The position numbers and the translations under genes were made by a program. A stretch of 64,000 bases of DNA, taken from the NCBI RefSeq assembly GCF_000802235.1, contig NZ_JTDL01000079.1, forward strand, positions 121,230 through 185,229. The letters are read 5' to 3'. The notes beneath the pieces were generated by a model. It was given only the letters and a program-made list of their open reading frames with translations. It did no database searches and was not told the origin of the DNA. Numbering within the stretch: position 1 is the first letter of the stretch; every line of letters begins with the position of its first letter. Source of the DNA: Sinomonas humi (lineage in GTDB: Bacteria > Actinomycetota > Actinomycetes > Actinomycetales > Micrococcaceae). Shown here piece after piece: positions 18,311 through 27,775 of the stretch.

Positions 18311-18776
18311 AGGAGCCCGTACTCTCGTATCCGTCGATGACCGCAACCTTTTTGGCAGAGGCGGAATTCTCGTCGAACTCGTACCCGAGCCACTCTTTCG
18401 CGAGGCGCCGTGCGAGCTCGAGTCCCACAACCCGTTGGCCGAACGTCAGGACCTGGGCGTTGTTGCTCAGCACGCTCCGTTCCACGCTGTAGCTGTCGTG
18501 CGCCGTCACCGCGCGGATCCCCGGAACCTTGTTGGCGGCGATGGCCACGCCGAGCCCGGTGCCGCAGACCAGGAGTGCGCGGTCCGCCTCGTTGTCGCGG
18601 ACCTTCTCCGCGGCAGCGATCGCGATTGAGGGGTAGGCAGTATCGTCCTCGGCGTCGACCCCCACGTCGATGACTTCGGACACCCGCGGGTCCTTCTCGA
18701 GGTCCGCCTTGAGGGTCTCCTTGTAGTCGTAGCCGGCGCCATCGGATCCGACGACGATTCGCCATGTGCGGCTCAT
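18303..18776 (-). CDS. derI: RpiB/LacA/LacB family sugar-phosphate isomerase, probable D-erythrulose-4-phosphate isomerase
   Basis: A 157-residue isomerase. It carries the RpiB active-site motif [16 protein letters not shown] with Cys71 and a following [11 protein letters not shown] with His93. The [14 protein letters not shown] segment resembles the EryI/DerI branch, which converts D-erythrulose 4-phosphate to D-erythrose 4-phosphate, a pentose phosphate pathway intermediate. One base separates it from the upstream kinase gene and it overlaps the TIM-like gene. A true ribose-5-phosphate isomerase B cannot be excluded. Confidence 0.83.
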   Translation of the reverse strand: MSRTWRIVVGSDGAGYDYKETLKADLEKDPRVSEVIDVGVDAEDDTAYPSIAIAAAEKVRDNEADRALLVCGTGLGVAIAANKVPGIRAVTAHDSYSVERSVLSNNAQVLTFGQRVVGLELARRLAKEWLGYEFDENSASAKKVAVIDGYESTGSCD

Positions 18777-18777
18777 A

Positions 18778-20517
18778 TCAATTCTCCTTCAGGTCGTATG
18801 CGTCGAGGACAGCGCCCACCGCCGTCACGGCGAGGGCGAACGAGACGGCACCGGGATCTGGGGTGCCCAAGCTCTTTTCCATGTGGGGCCGTGCACGGCC
18901 CAATCGGGGGAGGAGGTCAGCGGTGGCCCGTGCGGCGCTGGTTGCCGCCGCTGCGGCTTCGGCCCAGGCCTGTGCGAGTCCGCGTCGCTCGGAGGTGAGG
19001 GCTGCGAGCGTCTCGGAGAAGGGGACGAGCGCATCCACGAGGGTCTTGTCGCCGATTTCGGCCTTGCCCGTGCGCTGAACCGCTTCGCGGGCGGCCGACA
19101 CCGCTGCGGCAACGGCACCCGCCGCGGGCGCCTCGGCGTCGCCAATCTGCTGTCCCATGGTCCGAAGGGCCAGACCCCACAGTGCGCCGGAGGTGCCGCC
19201 AGCCTTGTCCGCCCAGGCGTCTCCCGCCTGGACCAGGACGGTGCCGGGACCAGCATTGGCGGCACTTGCGGCAGCGGCCGCTTCGGCGGCGGCTCTGGCG
19301 CCGCGCTGCATGCCGATCCCGTGGTCGCCGTCGCCGGCTATCGCGTCGAGGCGGCCCAGCTCGTCGGCCTCGCGGTCGATCACATCTTTGATCGCGTCGA
19401 GGCCCTTGAGGACTTGCACGCCTGCTGCGGCCGCTTCCTCGGAGGCAGCTGCGATCGCCTCCACGTCCGAGGCTGCTTCCTCGGGGGCGAGGGCCGTGGC
19501 GACTGTACTGAGCTCGACTGTCCCCTTGCGATAGGCGGGGGTGTAGGCGGGGGAGCGCCATGCCTGCTCGAGTTCGTCGTCGAGCCACACGAGAGTGAGG
19601 GACAGCCCGGCCATTTCGAAGCTGGTGGCGTACTCGCCGACCTCGGGGTCGACGATCGTGAGTCCTGCCTGCTCCATGAGCGGCACGAGGGCTCCGTACA
19701 GGAGGAAGAGCTCCTCCGACTTGACGGAGCCGAGCCCGTTGACGATGACTCCGACCTTGCTCGTCCCGCCGGCGGTCTCGGGACGTTCGGCGAGGAGGCG
19801 GCTGGAGAGGAGTTCGGCGAGGTCCCGGGCGGTGGCCATCGGAACGGTCTCGATCCCGGGCTCTCCGTGGATGCCCATTCCTACGGCCATCGTGCCGGGA
19901 GGAACGGTGAAGAGCGGCTCGTCGGCGCCGGGGAGGGTGCAGCCGGAGAATGCGACCCCGATCGAGCGGGTGCGCTCATTCGCGCGGGCCGCGACGGCGG
20001 CCACGGACTCGAGGTCGAGCCCCTGCTCCGCCGCCCATCCTGCGGCACGGAAGACCACGAGATCCCCGGCGATCCCCCTTCGCTTCTCCTGCTCGCCAGC
20101 GGGCGCGCTGCAGATGTCGTCGGTGACGCGCACGGTCTGGCACGGGATGCCCTCGGCACGCAGCTGGTCCTGGGCCTGATCGAAGTTGAGCGCGTCTCCG
20201 GCGTAGTTGCCGTAGGTCAAGAGCACCCCCGCGTCGGACGCGGCCGCGCGGGCAACGGAGACGACCTGTTGTGTGCTGGGGGAGGCGAACACGTTCCCCA
20301 TCGCCGCGCCGTGGGCGATCCCCGGGCCGACGAGCCCTGCGAAGGCCGGGTAGTGTCCCGAGCCACCGCCAATGACGACGGCGACCTGGCCGGGCGGAGT
20401 TGCAGTGGCACGGGCGACCCCTCCGCGCACGCGGCGGACGAGATCGCGGTGTGCGGCGACAAACCCGTCAGCGGACTCGTCGGCGAACGACGCGGCGTCG
20501 TTCATTACGTAGCTCAT
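18778..20517 (-). CDS. lerK: Dihydroxyacetone kinase family protein (DhaK-DhaL fusion), probable erythrulose kinase
   Basis: A 579-residue ATP-dependent kinase. The DhaK domain (about 1-335) has the [12 protein letters not shown] substrate loop and His217 (GMGIHGEPG), which binds the ketose covalently as a hemiaminal. An Ala-rich linker leads to the DhaL nucleotide domain (about 365-575) with the Mg-binding aspartates in [10 protein letters not shown] and the GGTSGALWG loop. The single-chain arrangement is that of ATP-dependent DHA or erythrulose kinases, not of the PTS-type split enzyme. With tetritol dehydrogenase and isomerases around it, erythrulose is the likely substrate; dihydroxyacetone is the alternative. 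Confidence 0.87.
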   Translation of the reverse strand: MSYVMNDAASFADESADGFVAAHRDLVRRVRGGVARATATPPGQVAVVIGGGSGHYPAFAGLVGPGIAHGAAMGNVFASPSTQQVVSVARAAASDAGVLLTYGNYAGDALNFDQAQDQLRAEGIPCQTVRVTDDICSAPAGEQEKRRGIAGDLVVFRAAGWAAEQGLDLESVAAVAARANERTRSIGVAFSGCTLPGADEPLFTVPPGTMAVGMGIHGEPGIETVPMATARDLAELLSSRLLAERPETAGGTSKVGVIVNGLGSVKSEELFLLYGALVPLMEQAGLTIVDPEVGEYATSFEMAGLSLTLVWLDDELEQAWRSPAYTPAYRKGTVELSTVATALAPEEAASDVEAIAAASEEAAAAGVQVLKGLDAIKDVIDREADELGRLDAIAGDGDHGIGMQRGARAAAEAAAAASAANAGPGTVLVQAGDAWADKAGGTSGALWGLALRTMGQQIGDAEAPAAGAVAAAVSAAREAVQRTGKAEIGDKTLVDALVPFSETLAALTSERRGLAQAWAEAAAAATSAARATADLLPRLGRARPHMEKSLGTPDPGAVSFALAVTAVGAVLDAYDLKEN

Positions 20518-20615
20518 GGTCCCTCTCAGTGGGCTGGGGCGGGGGCGGACGCTCGGTGCATCCGCCCCCGCTTGGCCGCACGAGCCGGCGGCCGGACGTT
20601 GTGATCTTGGCGCGG

Positions 20616-21605
20616 TCAGCCGGAGTAGGTGAACGGCGCCGTCATCTTGTCGACGTTGGCCTTCGTGATCAGGATGCAGTCGAAGGACTGCTTTTCCTGC
20701 GAGGGCTTCGTCCCGTTCTTGATGTACGCGTCGAGTTCGTCAACGGCCTTCTTGGTGAAGGTCGCCACAGGCTGCAGGACGGTGTAGGCGAGCGAGCCGT
20801 CCTTGACCGCGCTGACCGCGTCCGGGGAGCCGTCGAACCCGCCGACGATGACGTTGGTCTTGCCGGCCTGCTTCAGCGCAGCGATCGCGCCGAGCGCCAT
20901 CTCGTCATTGCCCGAGATCACGGCGTTGATATTGGGCGTCGCCTGCAGGATGGACTGCATCTTCTGCTGGCCGAGGGCCCGGTCCCAGTTCGCCGTCTGC
21001 TTGGCGACTTCCTTCCACCCCGGGTACTGGGAGATGACGGTCTTGTAACCGTTCGAACGCGTCGCCGCGTTGTTGTCCGACGGAAGCCCGTACAGCTCCG
21101 CGTAGCTGCCCTGCGTGCCGGCCGCCTTGATCCATTGCTGGGCTCCGATGGCGGCACCTTGGGCGTTATTGGAGACGAGCTGGCCCAGCGCCACGCCGGT
21201 CTGGTTGATCTCGGCGTTGACCAGGAACACGGGGATCTTAGCGTTCATCGCGCGCTTGATGTTGCCGATCGAGCCGTCCGCGTTCGCCGGGTCGAGGATG
21301 ATGCCGGCGGAGTGGTTGGCGATCGCCGTGTCGATGATCGTGGACTCGGTGTTGACGTCACCCTTCGACGCAGCGACCGTTGCCTGGTAGCCGAGGTGCT
21401 CGGCCTCGGCCTTCGCGACGTTGCCCTCAGTGAGCCAGTAGGGGTTCGAGGGGTCGTTGACCACAATCGTGATCAGGCCGCCCGCCTTGCCGCTGGAGGA
21501 AGCCGAGGATCCGGACCCGGAGGTGCTTCCACCCGAACAGCCGGTCATTGCGACGGCCGCTGTGACGCCGAGCGCCAGTGCTGCGCCAATAGCTTTGCGG
21601 AACAT
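20616..21605 (-). CDS. Sugar ABC transporter substrate-binding lipoprotein (RbsB-like)
   Basis: A 329-residue periplasmic-binding-protein family 1 member. The signal peptide ends in the lipobox AMTGC, followed by a Ser/Gly linker. The fold shows ITIVVNDPSNPYWLTEGNVAKA, the hinge region NHSAGIILDPANADGS and VIVGGFDGSPDAVSAVKDG near the end. It captures a sugar or polyol outside the membrane for the permease and ATPase encoded upstream. Given the operon, a tetritol is likely; the ribose-type family name alone does not fix the ligand. An 98-bp gap separates it from the kinase gene. Confidence 0.88.
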   Translation of the reverse strand: MFRKAIGAALALGVTAAVAMTGCSGGSTSGSGSSASSSGKAGGLITIVVNDPSNPYWLTEGNVAKAEAEHLGYQATVAASKGDVNTESTIIDTAIANHSAGIILDPANADGSIGNIKRAMNAKIPVFLVNAEINQTGVALGQLVSNNAQGAAIGAQQWIKAAGTQGSYAELYGLPSDNNAATRSNGYKTVISQYPGWKEVAKQTANWDRALGQQKMQSILQATPNINAVISGNDEMALGAIAALKQAGKTNVIVGGFDGSPDAVSAVKDGSLAYTVLQPVATFTKKAVDELDAYIKNGTKPSQEKQSFDCILITKANVDKMTAPFTYSG

Positions 21606-21648
21606 ATGGATTCCTTCGCTCTCTTTCTTTTGCTTCCGGCTGAGGGGC

Positions 21649-22779
21649 TCAGACGGCCTTGTTCTTGACGGCTGATGGGACTGCGTCGCCGTTCTGGTTC
21701 TCGGGTGCCGAGGGTGGCAGCGGGGGCGATCCGGCGCCCTCGCGGCCGGCGCGGCGGCGTCGCCTGACCTGGATGCCGTTGAGGAGGACGGCGAGCACGA
21801 TCACGGCGCCGGTGAAGACCGTCTGCACGTAGGCGGAGATGCCGACAATCGTGAGCCCGGCGGCGAGGAAGCCGATGACGAAAGCGCCGAGGAGGGTCCC
21901 GCGCACTGTGCCCTTGCCGCCCATGAGGGAGGCGCCACCGATGACGACGGCGGCGATCGCGGTCAGCTCGTATGACGTGCCCTGAGTGGGGCCGGCCGAG
22001 GTCAGCTCGCTCGTGAGGATCACGCCGGCGATGGCGGCGCACACCCCTGAGATGACGTAAGCACGGACCCGCACCTTGCGGACCGGGACGCCGGAGAGCT
22101 CGGCAGCGCGGGAATTGCCACCCGACGCGTAGAGCCACCGACCGTAGACCGTGCGGTTCAGCAGGAGGCTCGCCACGATGGCGACGACGACGAGGATCCA
22201 CACGCCGACCGGGATCCCGAGGAGGGAGTTGAAGCCGAGCCACTCGAACCCGGTGTTGCCGAGATCGGGGCGGCCGCCGAGGTTGTTGACCGTCAGGCCG
22301 TTCGTGGTCAGCGAGGCCAGGCCCCGCATCACGTACATCGTGCCGAGCGTTGCGACGAACGGTGCGACGTTCAGACGCGCGACCAGCACGCCATTGATGA
22401 GTCCGATCAGGGCTCCAGTCGCCACCGCTATGACGACGACGACCCACACCGGCGGGTAGAGGACCACGCCGCCGATTGGGAAGCCCTGGAGGGCAAGGCC
22501 CGCGACCATGCCGGAGAGCCCCAGGGTCGAGCCGACGGACAGGTCGATGCCACCGTCAAGGATCACGACGAGCATGCCGACGGAGAGAATCGCGTACACC
22601 GAGACCTGCTGGCACATCACGATGATGTTCGAGAGAGTCGGGAACGCATTCGGGGCAAGGAGCGAGAAGACAATGAAGATCACCACGAGTGCGAGGAACG
22701 CCCGCGCTTCGAGGAGGACCGCGCCGATCGTGAGGCCCTCGAAGGGATTGCGCCGGCGCGACACCGCTGCTTCAGCCAT
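21649..22779 (-). CDS. Sugar ABC transporter permease (RbsC-like)
   Basis: A 376-residue permease of the ribose-type family. About ten membrane helices are visible. GGIDLSVGSTLGLSGMVAG and the GENSRAAELSGV-like loop (here GGNSRAAELSGVPVRKVR) are the family marks. The C-terminus is an arginine-rich cytoplasmic tail. It forms the channel for the binding protein and ATPase on either side in the operon. Confidence 0.88.
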   Translation of the reverse strand: MAEAAVSRRRNPFEGLTIGAVLLEARAFLALVVIFIVFSLLAPNAFPTLSNIIVMCQQVSVYAILSVGMLVVILDGGIDLSVGSTLGLSGMVAGLALQGFPIGGVVLYPPVWVVVVIAVATGALIGLINGVLVARLNVAPFVATLGTMYVMRGLASLTTNGLTVNNLGGRPDLGNTGFEWLGFNSLLGIPVGVWILVVVAIVASLLLNRTVYGRWLYASGGNSRAAELSGVPVRKVRVRAYVISGVCAAIAGVILTSELTSAGPTQGTSYELTAIAAVVIGGASLMGGKGTVRGTLLGAFVIGFLAAGLTIVGISAYVQTVFTGAVIVLAVLLNGIQVRRRRRAGREGAGSPPLPPSAPENQNGDAVPSAVKNKAV

Positions 22780-22810
22780 GCTGGATTTCCTTTGGATTAG
22801 TCACAATTTC

Positions 22811-24355
22811 CTACGCCAGCACTGCTTCGCCGGAGCTGGCCATGATCTCTTCTTTGCTGACCGACGGGCCGAATTCGGCCGCGATCTTGCCTCGTCGCAT
22901 GACGATGATCCGGTGGGCGATGCTCAGGCATTCCCCTACCTCGCTCGTCGAGTAGACGACCGCGAGGCCCTCACGGGCGCGCTCGGCGATCAGTCTGAAG
23001 ACCTCTGCCTTGGCCCCGACGTCGATGCCCCGGCTCGGCTCGTCGAGCAGCAGTACCTTCGGTCCGGTCGAGACGATCTTGCCGATGACGACCTTCTGCT
23101 GGTTGCCGCCGGAGAGCGAGCCGATCAGTGCGTTGCCGCCAGCTGTCTTGACTCGTACGTCCCGGATGGCGTCCTCGGTGTGCGATCGCTCGAGGTCACG
23201 CGAGACGAACAGCCCCCTGACGAATGTGCCGAGGCTGGCCAAGGAGATGTTCTGCCCGACCGTCATGGTCTGCACAAGCCCGTCGCGCTGCCGATCCTCG
23301 GGAACAAGTCCCAGACCGGAAGCGAGACGCTCCCGAAGGCTCAGCTTCGAGATCTCGTCCTCGCGCATCCGCACGCTGCCGCTCACCATGGGGATCCTCC
23401 CGGCGACAGCCTCGAGCAGTTCGGTGCGGCCCGCGCCCATCAGGCCGTAGATGCATACGATCTCCCCCTCGCGGACCTGGAGGGACATATGGTCGACGAG
23501 CAACCGGCCCGGTTCCTTCGGATCGGCCACGCTGATCTCGTCAATGTCCAGCGCTACCTGCCCGAATTCGTAGCCCGTGGGCGGAGAGCCGAGGTCGAAG
23601 TTCTCGCCGACCATGTTCCGGACGATCCACTCGAGGTCGATGTCCTTCGCAAGGCCGTTTGCCGTGATCGACCCGTCTCGCAGGACGACGGCGTAGTCCG
23701 TGACCTGGAGGGCTTCCTCGAGATGATGCGAGATGTAGACGATCGAGACCCCACGTGAGGTGAGATCGTTGATGACTCCGAAGAGGATCTCGACCTCGGC
23801 GGCCGAGAGCGCCGAGGTGGGCTCGTCCATGATCAGGATGCGGGAGTCGGCCAACAGGGCGCGTGCGATCTCGACCAGCTGCTGCTGGCCGAGCCGCAGC
23901 TCGGAGACCTGGGTCAGGGGATTGATCTCGAGGCCGAGCTCTGCGAGCACGTCTCGGCTGCGCCGTTCCTCTTCCTTGTAGTCGACGCCGAGGCCGTTGC
24001 GCAGCTCGGACCCCATGAAGAGGTTGTCGCGCACTGAGAGGTTGGGAGCGAGGCTCAGCTCCTGATGGATGATCGAGATGCCGTGGTCCCGGGCGTCGTT
24101 GGTGTCGGCGAACGTCACCTCTTCCCCGTCCAGGATGATTGTGCCCGAGGTGGGCTGCTCGACGCCGGAGAGGATCTTCATGAGGGTGGACTTGCCCGCG
24201 CCGTTTTCGCCGAACAGGGTGGTCACCGTGCCTCGGTGGACGTCGAAGTTCACGCCCTTCAGGGCACGGGTCGCGCCGTACGTCTTGACCACGTCCCGAG
24301 CGGAGAGCACCGGGGCACCTTCAGGCTGCCGGGCCGGCCGGCTCTGCTCTGACAC
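22811..24355 (-). CDS. Sugar ABC transporter ATP-binding protein (RbsA-like, two ABC domains)
   Basis: A 514-residue tandem ABC ATPase. The first domain has Walker A GENGAGKSTL and Walker B ILIMDEPTSALS; its signature is degenerate (ELRLGQQQL). The second domain (from about residue 265) has a degenerate Walker A (GLMGAGRTE), an intact signature LSGGNQQK and Walker B VLLLDEPSRGID, as is usual in this family. The GTG start at 24355 is chosen because GGAGAAG lies just upstream inside the DUF2291 gene; an earlier GTG at 24397 would overlap it by 40 bp. Confidence 0.88.
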   Translation of the reverse strand: MSEQSRPARQPEGAPVLSARDVVKTYGATRALKGVNFDVHRGTVTTLFGENGAGKSTLMKILSGVEQPTSGTIILDGEEVTFADTNDARDHGISIIHQELSLAPNLSVRDNLFMGSELRNGLGVDYKEEERRSRDVLAELGLEINPLTQVSELRLGQQQLVEIARALLADSRILIMDEPTSALSAAEVEILFGVINDLTSRGVSIVYISHHLEEALQVTDYAVVLRDGSITANGLAKDIDLEWIVRNMVGENFDLGSPPTGYEFGQVALDIDEISVADPKEPGRLLVDHMSLQVREGEIVCIYGLMGAGRTELLEAVAGRIPMVSGSVRMREDEISKLSLRERLASGLGLVPEDRQRDGLVQTMTVGQNISLASLGTFVRGLFVSRDLERSHTEDAIRDVRVKTAGGNALIGSLSGGNQQKVVIGKIVSTGPKVLLLDEPSRGIDVGAKAEVFRLIAERAREGLAVVYSTSEVGECLSIAHRIIVMRRGKIAAEFGPSVSKEEIMASSGEAVLA

Positions 24356-24357
24356 GG

Positions 24358-25026
24358 CTACTTCTCCACGGTGATGCGAGACGGTGTGACGTTCCACTGC
24401 TGGGGGTTGATCAGCGTGAAGGCGCCGTAGACCTGGATTGTCTTTCCGGTCAGCGACTGTGCGTTGACGCTCTTGAGCTCTGCCTTCAGCTGGTCGTTTA
24501 TGGCGGCGCCAGCATCCTGCAGTTGGATCTGGTTCTCGAAGTTGTTCAAGGTGATGTCACCTGTCACGTCACGAAGATCAGTGCCGTTGATTGCGGGGCC
24601 GAGCTGGAGACCGATCTTGACTTCGGGTGGGAGTCCTGGAACGGTGATCGGCGTGTAGCCGTCGGCGGGGATCTGGCCGACGACGCCGGTGAACTTCACT
24701 GGGATCACGTAGGTCGCGCCGTCGGAAGACTTGCCGTACTTCTGCGCGGCCGTCGTCGGGTCCTTCTGAACCGCCGCAGCGAGAGTTGCCGCATCCACGG
24801 CGTTCTTGTCGATGAAGGCCTGTTGCTTGGGGAATTGCTTCTTGCCGTAGTCGGCGGCGTTGAACGCGGCGGGTCCTTGGGCTGCCCCAGATCCCGCCGG
24901 CACGATCTTCGTGCTGAAGAACATCGCCAGCAGGAGGACGATCACGAGGCCGACCCAGATCCAGCGTTTCGCGGCAGGGTTGAGTCCCTTCCTCTTGGCC
25001 GCGACACGTGAGGCGACGGTACTCAT
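24358..25026 (-). CDS. DUF2291 family membrane-anchored protein
   Basis: A 222-residue protein with one N-terminal membrane helix (about 20-42) and an extracellular domain with the PVKFTGVVGQIPADGYTPI and YGAFTLINPQQW stretches of DUF2291. Members are recurrently encoded with RbsABC-like transporters in actinobacteria and proteobacteria, so an accessory role in uptake is inferred; no biochemical role is known to me. Its ATG overlaps the stop of the upstream dehydrogenase gene (ATGA). Confidence 0.82.
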   Translation of the reverse strand: MSTVASRVAAKRKGLNPAAKRWIWVGLVIVLLLAMFFSTKIVPAGSGAAQGPAAFNAADYGKKQFPKQQAFIDKNAVDAATLAAAVQKDPTTAAQKYGKSSDGATYVIPVKFTGVVGQIPADGYTPITVPGLPPEVKIGLQLGPAINGTDLRDVTGDITLNNFENQIQLQDAGAAINDQLKAELKSVNAQSLTGKTIQVYGAFTLINPQQWNVTPSRITVEK

Positions 25027-26057
25027 CCGATCAGCACCCGCGATTCGGTGTCGTTGGGGCGGATCTGCAGCTTGCGCCCTTCACCCTTGCGGAACATGTC
25101 CAGCGCCTCCGAATAGTCGTCGAGAGTGAATGAATGGCTGATCATTGCCTTGGCGTTGATCGCACCTGCTTCGAACAGCTCGACTGCCCGCCCGAAGGAG
25201 TTCAGGACCGCCATGGTCCCGACGATCGAGATCTCGTCGCGATAGACCCGGAAGGGTGAGAATTGGGCAGTGCGATCAGCCGGAGCTACGCCGAAGTCCT
25301 GGAAGAAGCCTGCGGGCTTCACGCGGGTCAGCGCGTCTTCGATTGCGCGGATATTGCCGGTGCAGTCGATGACGACGTCCCACTTCTCCCGGTCCGCGTT
25401 GTCCGGCGTCGTGTAGCGGAACTCGATTCCGCACTCCTCGGCGGTCTTGAGCCGATCCTCGTTGAGGTCGACGATCGTCACGGTAGCCGCGCCTGCCTTC
25501 CTGGCCAGCTGCGCCATGAGAAGGCCCATCGTCCCCGAGCCGTACACGAGGACGTGGTCGCCGAGGCGGCGGGGAAGAACGTCCCATCCCCGGATTGCGC
25601 AGGCGAGCGGTTCGATGAGCGCGGCTTCGTAGAGGTCGGTTTCCGACTTGAGCTTGTAGACGTTGCTGGCTGGCGCAGTGAAGTACTGCTGCGAGGCACC
25701 GTCGGAGGCCACGACCCCGAGTCCGTTCCAGAACCGGCAGAGGTTCTGGTGGCCGTTCAGGCAGAATTCGCATTCGCCGCACGTCGTGCTCGGGTTCACG
25801 GCGACGTGATCGCCAACCTTGAAGTCAAAGACGCCGTCGTTCACGCCCTCACCCAGCTCCACAATGGTGCCCGTGGCTTCGTGGCCAGGTACGAGGGGGA
25901 AGACGGTTCCCTCGAATTCCCCGTCGAAAACGTGGGTGTCTGTCCCGCAGATACCCACCGCAGCCGTCTCGATCAGGATCTCCTTGTACCCGGGAGTGGG
26001 CTTCGGCCTCTCCTCGAGTGCCAGATTGCCCTCGGACTTGAATACAACTGCGCGCAT
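25023..26057 (-). CDS. Zinc-dependent alcohol dehydrogenase (medium-chain), polyol type
   Basis: A 344-residue medium-chain dehydrogenase. Catalytic-zinc residues lie in GICGTDTHVFDGEF and VPGHEATG, the structural-zinc cysteines in CGECEFCLNGHQNLC, and the nucleotide fold in VLVYGSGTMGLLMAQLA. It is the first gene of the operon and presumably oxidises the incoming polyol or a stereoisomer not handled by the EltD-like enzyme. The ATG at 26057 has GGGAG six bases upstream; alternative ATGs at 26060 and 26117 are less well placed, the last adding 20 Ser/Gly/Arg-rich residues. Confidence 0.86.
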   Translation of the reverse strand: MRAVVFKSEGNLALEERPKPTPGYKEILIETAAVGICGTDTHVFDGEFEGTVFPLVPGHEATGTIVELGEGVNDGVFDFKVGDHVAVNPSTTCGECEFCLNGHQNLCRFWNGLGVVASDGASQQYFTAPASNVYKLKSETDLYEAALIEPLACAIRGWDVLPRRLGDHVLVYGSGTMGLLMAQLARKAGAATVTIVDLNEDRLKTAEECGIEFRYTTPDNADREKWDVVIDCTGNIRAIEDALTRVKPAGFFQDFGVAPADRTAQFSPFRVYRDEISIVGTMAVLNSFGRAVELFEAGAINAKAMISHSFTLDDYSEALDMFRKGEGRKLQIRPNDTESRVLIG

Positions 26058-26117
26058 CATTGCTCCCGTTCTCGCCCCCGTCGGCGGACGACCTTTGACC
26101 TCAGCACTTGAGCTCAT

Positions 26118-26383
26118 CCTGCGGATCGGCGGTTGGTGCGAACTGTCCGTGAATGGCCCATACGAGGGATCAGACTCATGTTAAGTTCATGTGATCTTGC
26201 TCGCATGCTCGTGTTAGATACACCATAGGTAGAGGCACGGAAGGTGTCAACAGCCGCTCGCGAGGCGGTTCTGGGACTCCTGTTATCTTGCTCGCGGAGA
26301 ATGTGATAAAAATCAGCAGCACTCTCGGAGTGCGCGTTTACCGCCCGATGGGTCGGGTTCAGACCGGCAGACGAGGATGGTCT
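26118..26383. promoter_or_regulatory. Divergent control region between the tetritol operon and rbsKD
   Basis: This AT-richer stretch separates two divergent operons. It holds two direct copies of ATCTTGCTCGC (26194-26204 and 26285-26295) and a direct repeat of TCATGT with 11-bp spacing (26176-26181 and 26187-26192). These are candidate DeoR or other regulator sites. Promoter boxes could not be fixed with confidence. Confidence 0.45.
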
Positions 26384-27343
26384 ATGGAGCACGAGACAGG
26401 CCTGTTGGGAGCGGCCGGGACTCCTGGGGATGCACTAATTACCGTGGTCGGCTCGATCAACGCTGATATTGCCCTTCGGGTCGCCGCGCACCCCCTGCCC
26501 GGCGAGACCGTGATCGGCAAGTCGATCGCGGTGCATCCAGGCGGGAAGGGGGCGAACCAGGCCGTAGCCGCTGCACGCCTCGGCGCTCACGTCGCCTTCG
26601 TGGGGGCCGTGGGCGAAGACGGCTATGCGGAGGTGGCCACAAGCGGACTTCGGGAGGCCGGGGTCGATGTGACCGGGATAGCAAGGGTTCCCGGTCCCAC
26701 GGGTCAAGCCTTCGTCACGGTGGACGAGCGGACCGGCGAGAACTCCATTGTGGTCATTCCCGGTGCGAACGCCCGAGTGGACAGCGCACTGATCGGGACC
26801 CAGTCGGATCTGCTCCGGAAGTCGGCCGTCTTGGTGCTCCAAGGCGAAGTCCCGTCCGAGGCCGCAACTGCCGCCGCGGCGGCGACCCGGGCGCGCCTCG
26901 TCCTCAATCTCGCTCCCGTCATCCCGTTGGAAAGGCAGCTCATCCTTCGGGCCGATCCGCTCGTTGTGAACGAGCACGAAGGGCGGCTCGCGCTCGAGGT
27001 GCTCGGCCGAGCAGCCGAGGGCTTGAGAACTGAGGAAAGCGTGCTCGAAGCACTCTTGGAAGAGGGCGTCCGTTCAGTTGTCATCACGCTCGGCGCCGCC
27101 GGAGCCGTTTTCTCCGAGGGGGACTCGGTGGTGAGGATTCCCGCACCTCGAGTGGAACCCGTCGACACCACGGGCGCCGGCGATGCATTCGTAGGTGCGC
27201 TGAGCGCGAGTCTCGCGGGCGGCGCATCCCTGAGTGAGGCGGTTGCCTTCGCTGTGCGGGTGGGCTCGTACGCCGTCTGCCGCCCGGGTGCCCAACCCTC
27301 GTACCCCTGGCGGGGGGATCCGCTTCCAGAAAGGACGGCATGA
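26384..27343 (+). CDS. rbsK: Ribokinase family sugar kinase
   Basis: A 319-residue PfkB-family kinase. GSINADIALRV and HPGGKGANQAVAAARLG are the ribokinase N-terminal signature, and DTTGAGDAFVGALSASLAGG is the ATP/anion-hole signature with the catalytic Asp. It phosphorylates D-ribose or a related sugar at O5. The ATG at 26384 has GAGGA seven bases upstream; a TTG opening 96 bp earlier is unlikely. It overlaps rbsD by 4 bp. Confidence 0.86.
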   Translation: MEHETGLLGAAGTPGDALITVVGSINADIALRVAAHPLPGETVIGKSIAVHPGGKGANQAVAAARLGAHVAFVGAVGEDGYAEVATSGLREAGVDVTGIARVPGPTGQAFVTVDERTGENSIVVIPGANARVDSALIGTQSDLLRKSAVLVLQGEVPSEAATAAAAATRARLVLNLAPVIPLERQLILRADPLVVNEHEGRLALEVLGRAAEGLRTEESVLEALLEEGVRSVVITLGAAGAVFSEGDSVVRIPAPRVEPVDTTGAGDAFVGALSASLAGGASLSEAVAFAVRVGSYAVCRPGAQPSYPWRGDPLPERTA

Positions 27344-27723
27344 AGAAGCGCGGAATTCTGAACGGCCCGCTGAGCGCGGCGATCGCGACCCTTGGCCACG
27401 GCGATGTGGTAGTTGTCGCGGACTGCGGCCTCCCGCTTCCACTCAGCGGCCCGATAGTCGATCTCGCACTCGTCTTCGGCGTGCCGAGCTTCACCCAGGT
27501 GCTCGACGCACTCACGGACGAGCTCGTCATCGAGTCAGCTGTCATCGCGGAAGAGGGCAGGGGAACCGTCGTCGACGAGTGGGTCCAAAGCCGCCTCCCG
27601 GGAGTCGCGGCGATTCCGCACGAGCAGTTCAAGCGCCTCGCCTCAGAGGCGAAGGTCCTAGTCCGAACCGGGGAAGCCACGCCCTACGCCAATGTCGCGT
27701 TGCGCTGCGGCGTGCCCTTCTAG
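27340..27723 (+). CDS. rbsD: D-ribose pyranase
   Basis: A 127-residue RbsD family protein. MKKRGILNGPLSAAIATLGHGD contains the usual start with the conserved catalytic His, followed by VVADCGLPLP and a C-terminal TGEATPYANVALRCGVPF that carries the Tyr/Asn signature. It interconverts the pyranose and furanose forms of ribose before phosphorylation by RbsK. It is coupled to rbsK through an ATGA overlap. Its presence argues that ribose or another aldopentose is also used here. Confidence 0.92.
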   Translation: MKKRGILNGPLSAAIATLGHGDVVVVADCGLPLPLSGPIVDLALVFGVPSFTQVLDALTDELVIESAVIAEEGRGTVVDEWVQSRLPGVAAIPHEQFKRLASEAKVLVRTGEATPYANVALRCGVPF

Positions 27724-27775
27724 CCATTACAGGGACCTCCTAGGAACCGCACCGGCCCACCATTAGGCTGAGCCG

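Noticed and set aside
18766..20604. A 612-codon open frame on the plus strand
   Set aside because: It is antisense to the dihydroxyacetone kinase family gene, which has clear DhaK and DhaL motifs.
20616..24355. Plain ribose importer RbsABC
   Set aside because: The operon encodes tetritol-type dehydrogenases, kinase and isomerases; the Rbs names reflect fold family only. A ribose role cannot be excluded because rbsK and rbsD are adjacent.
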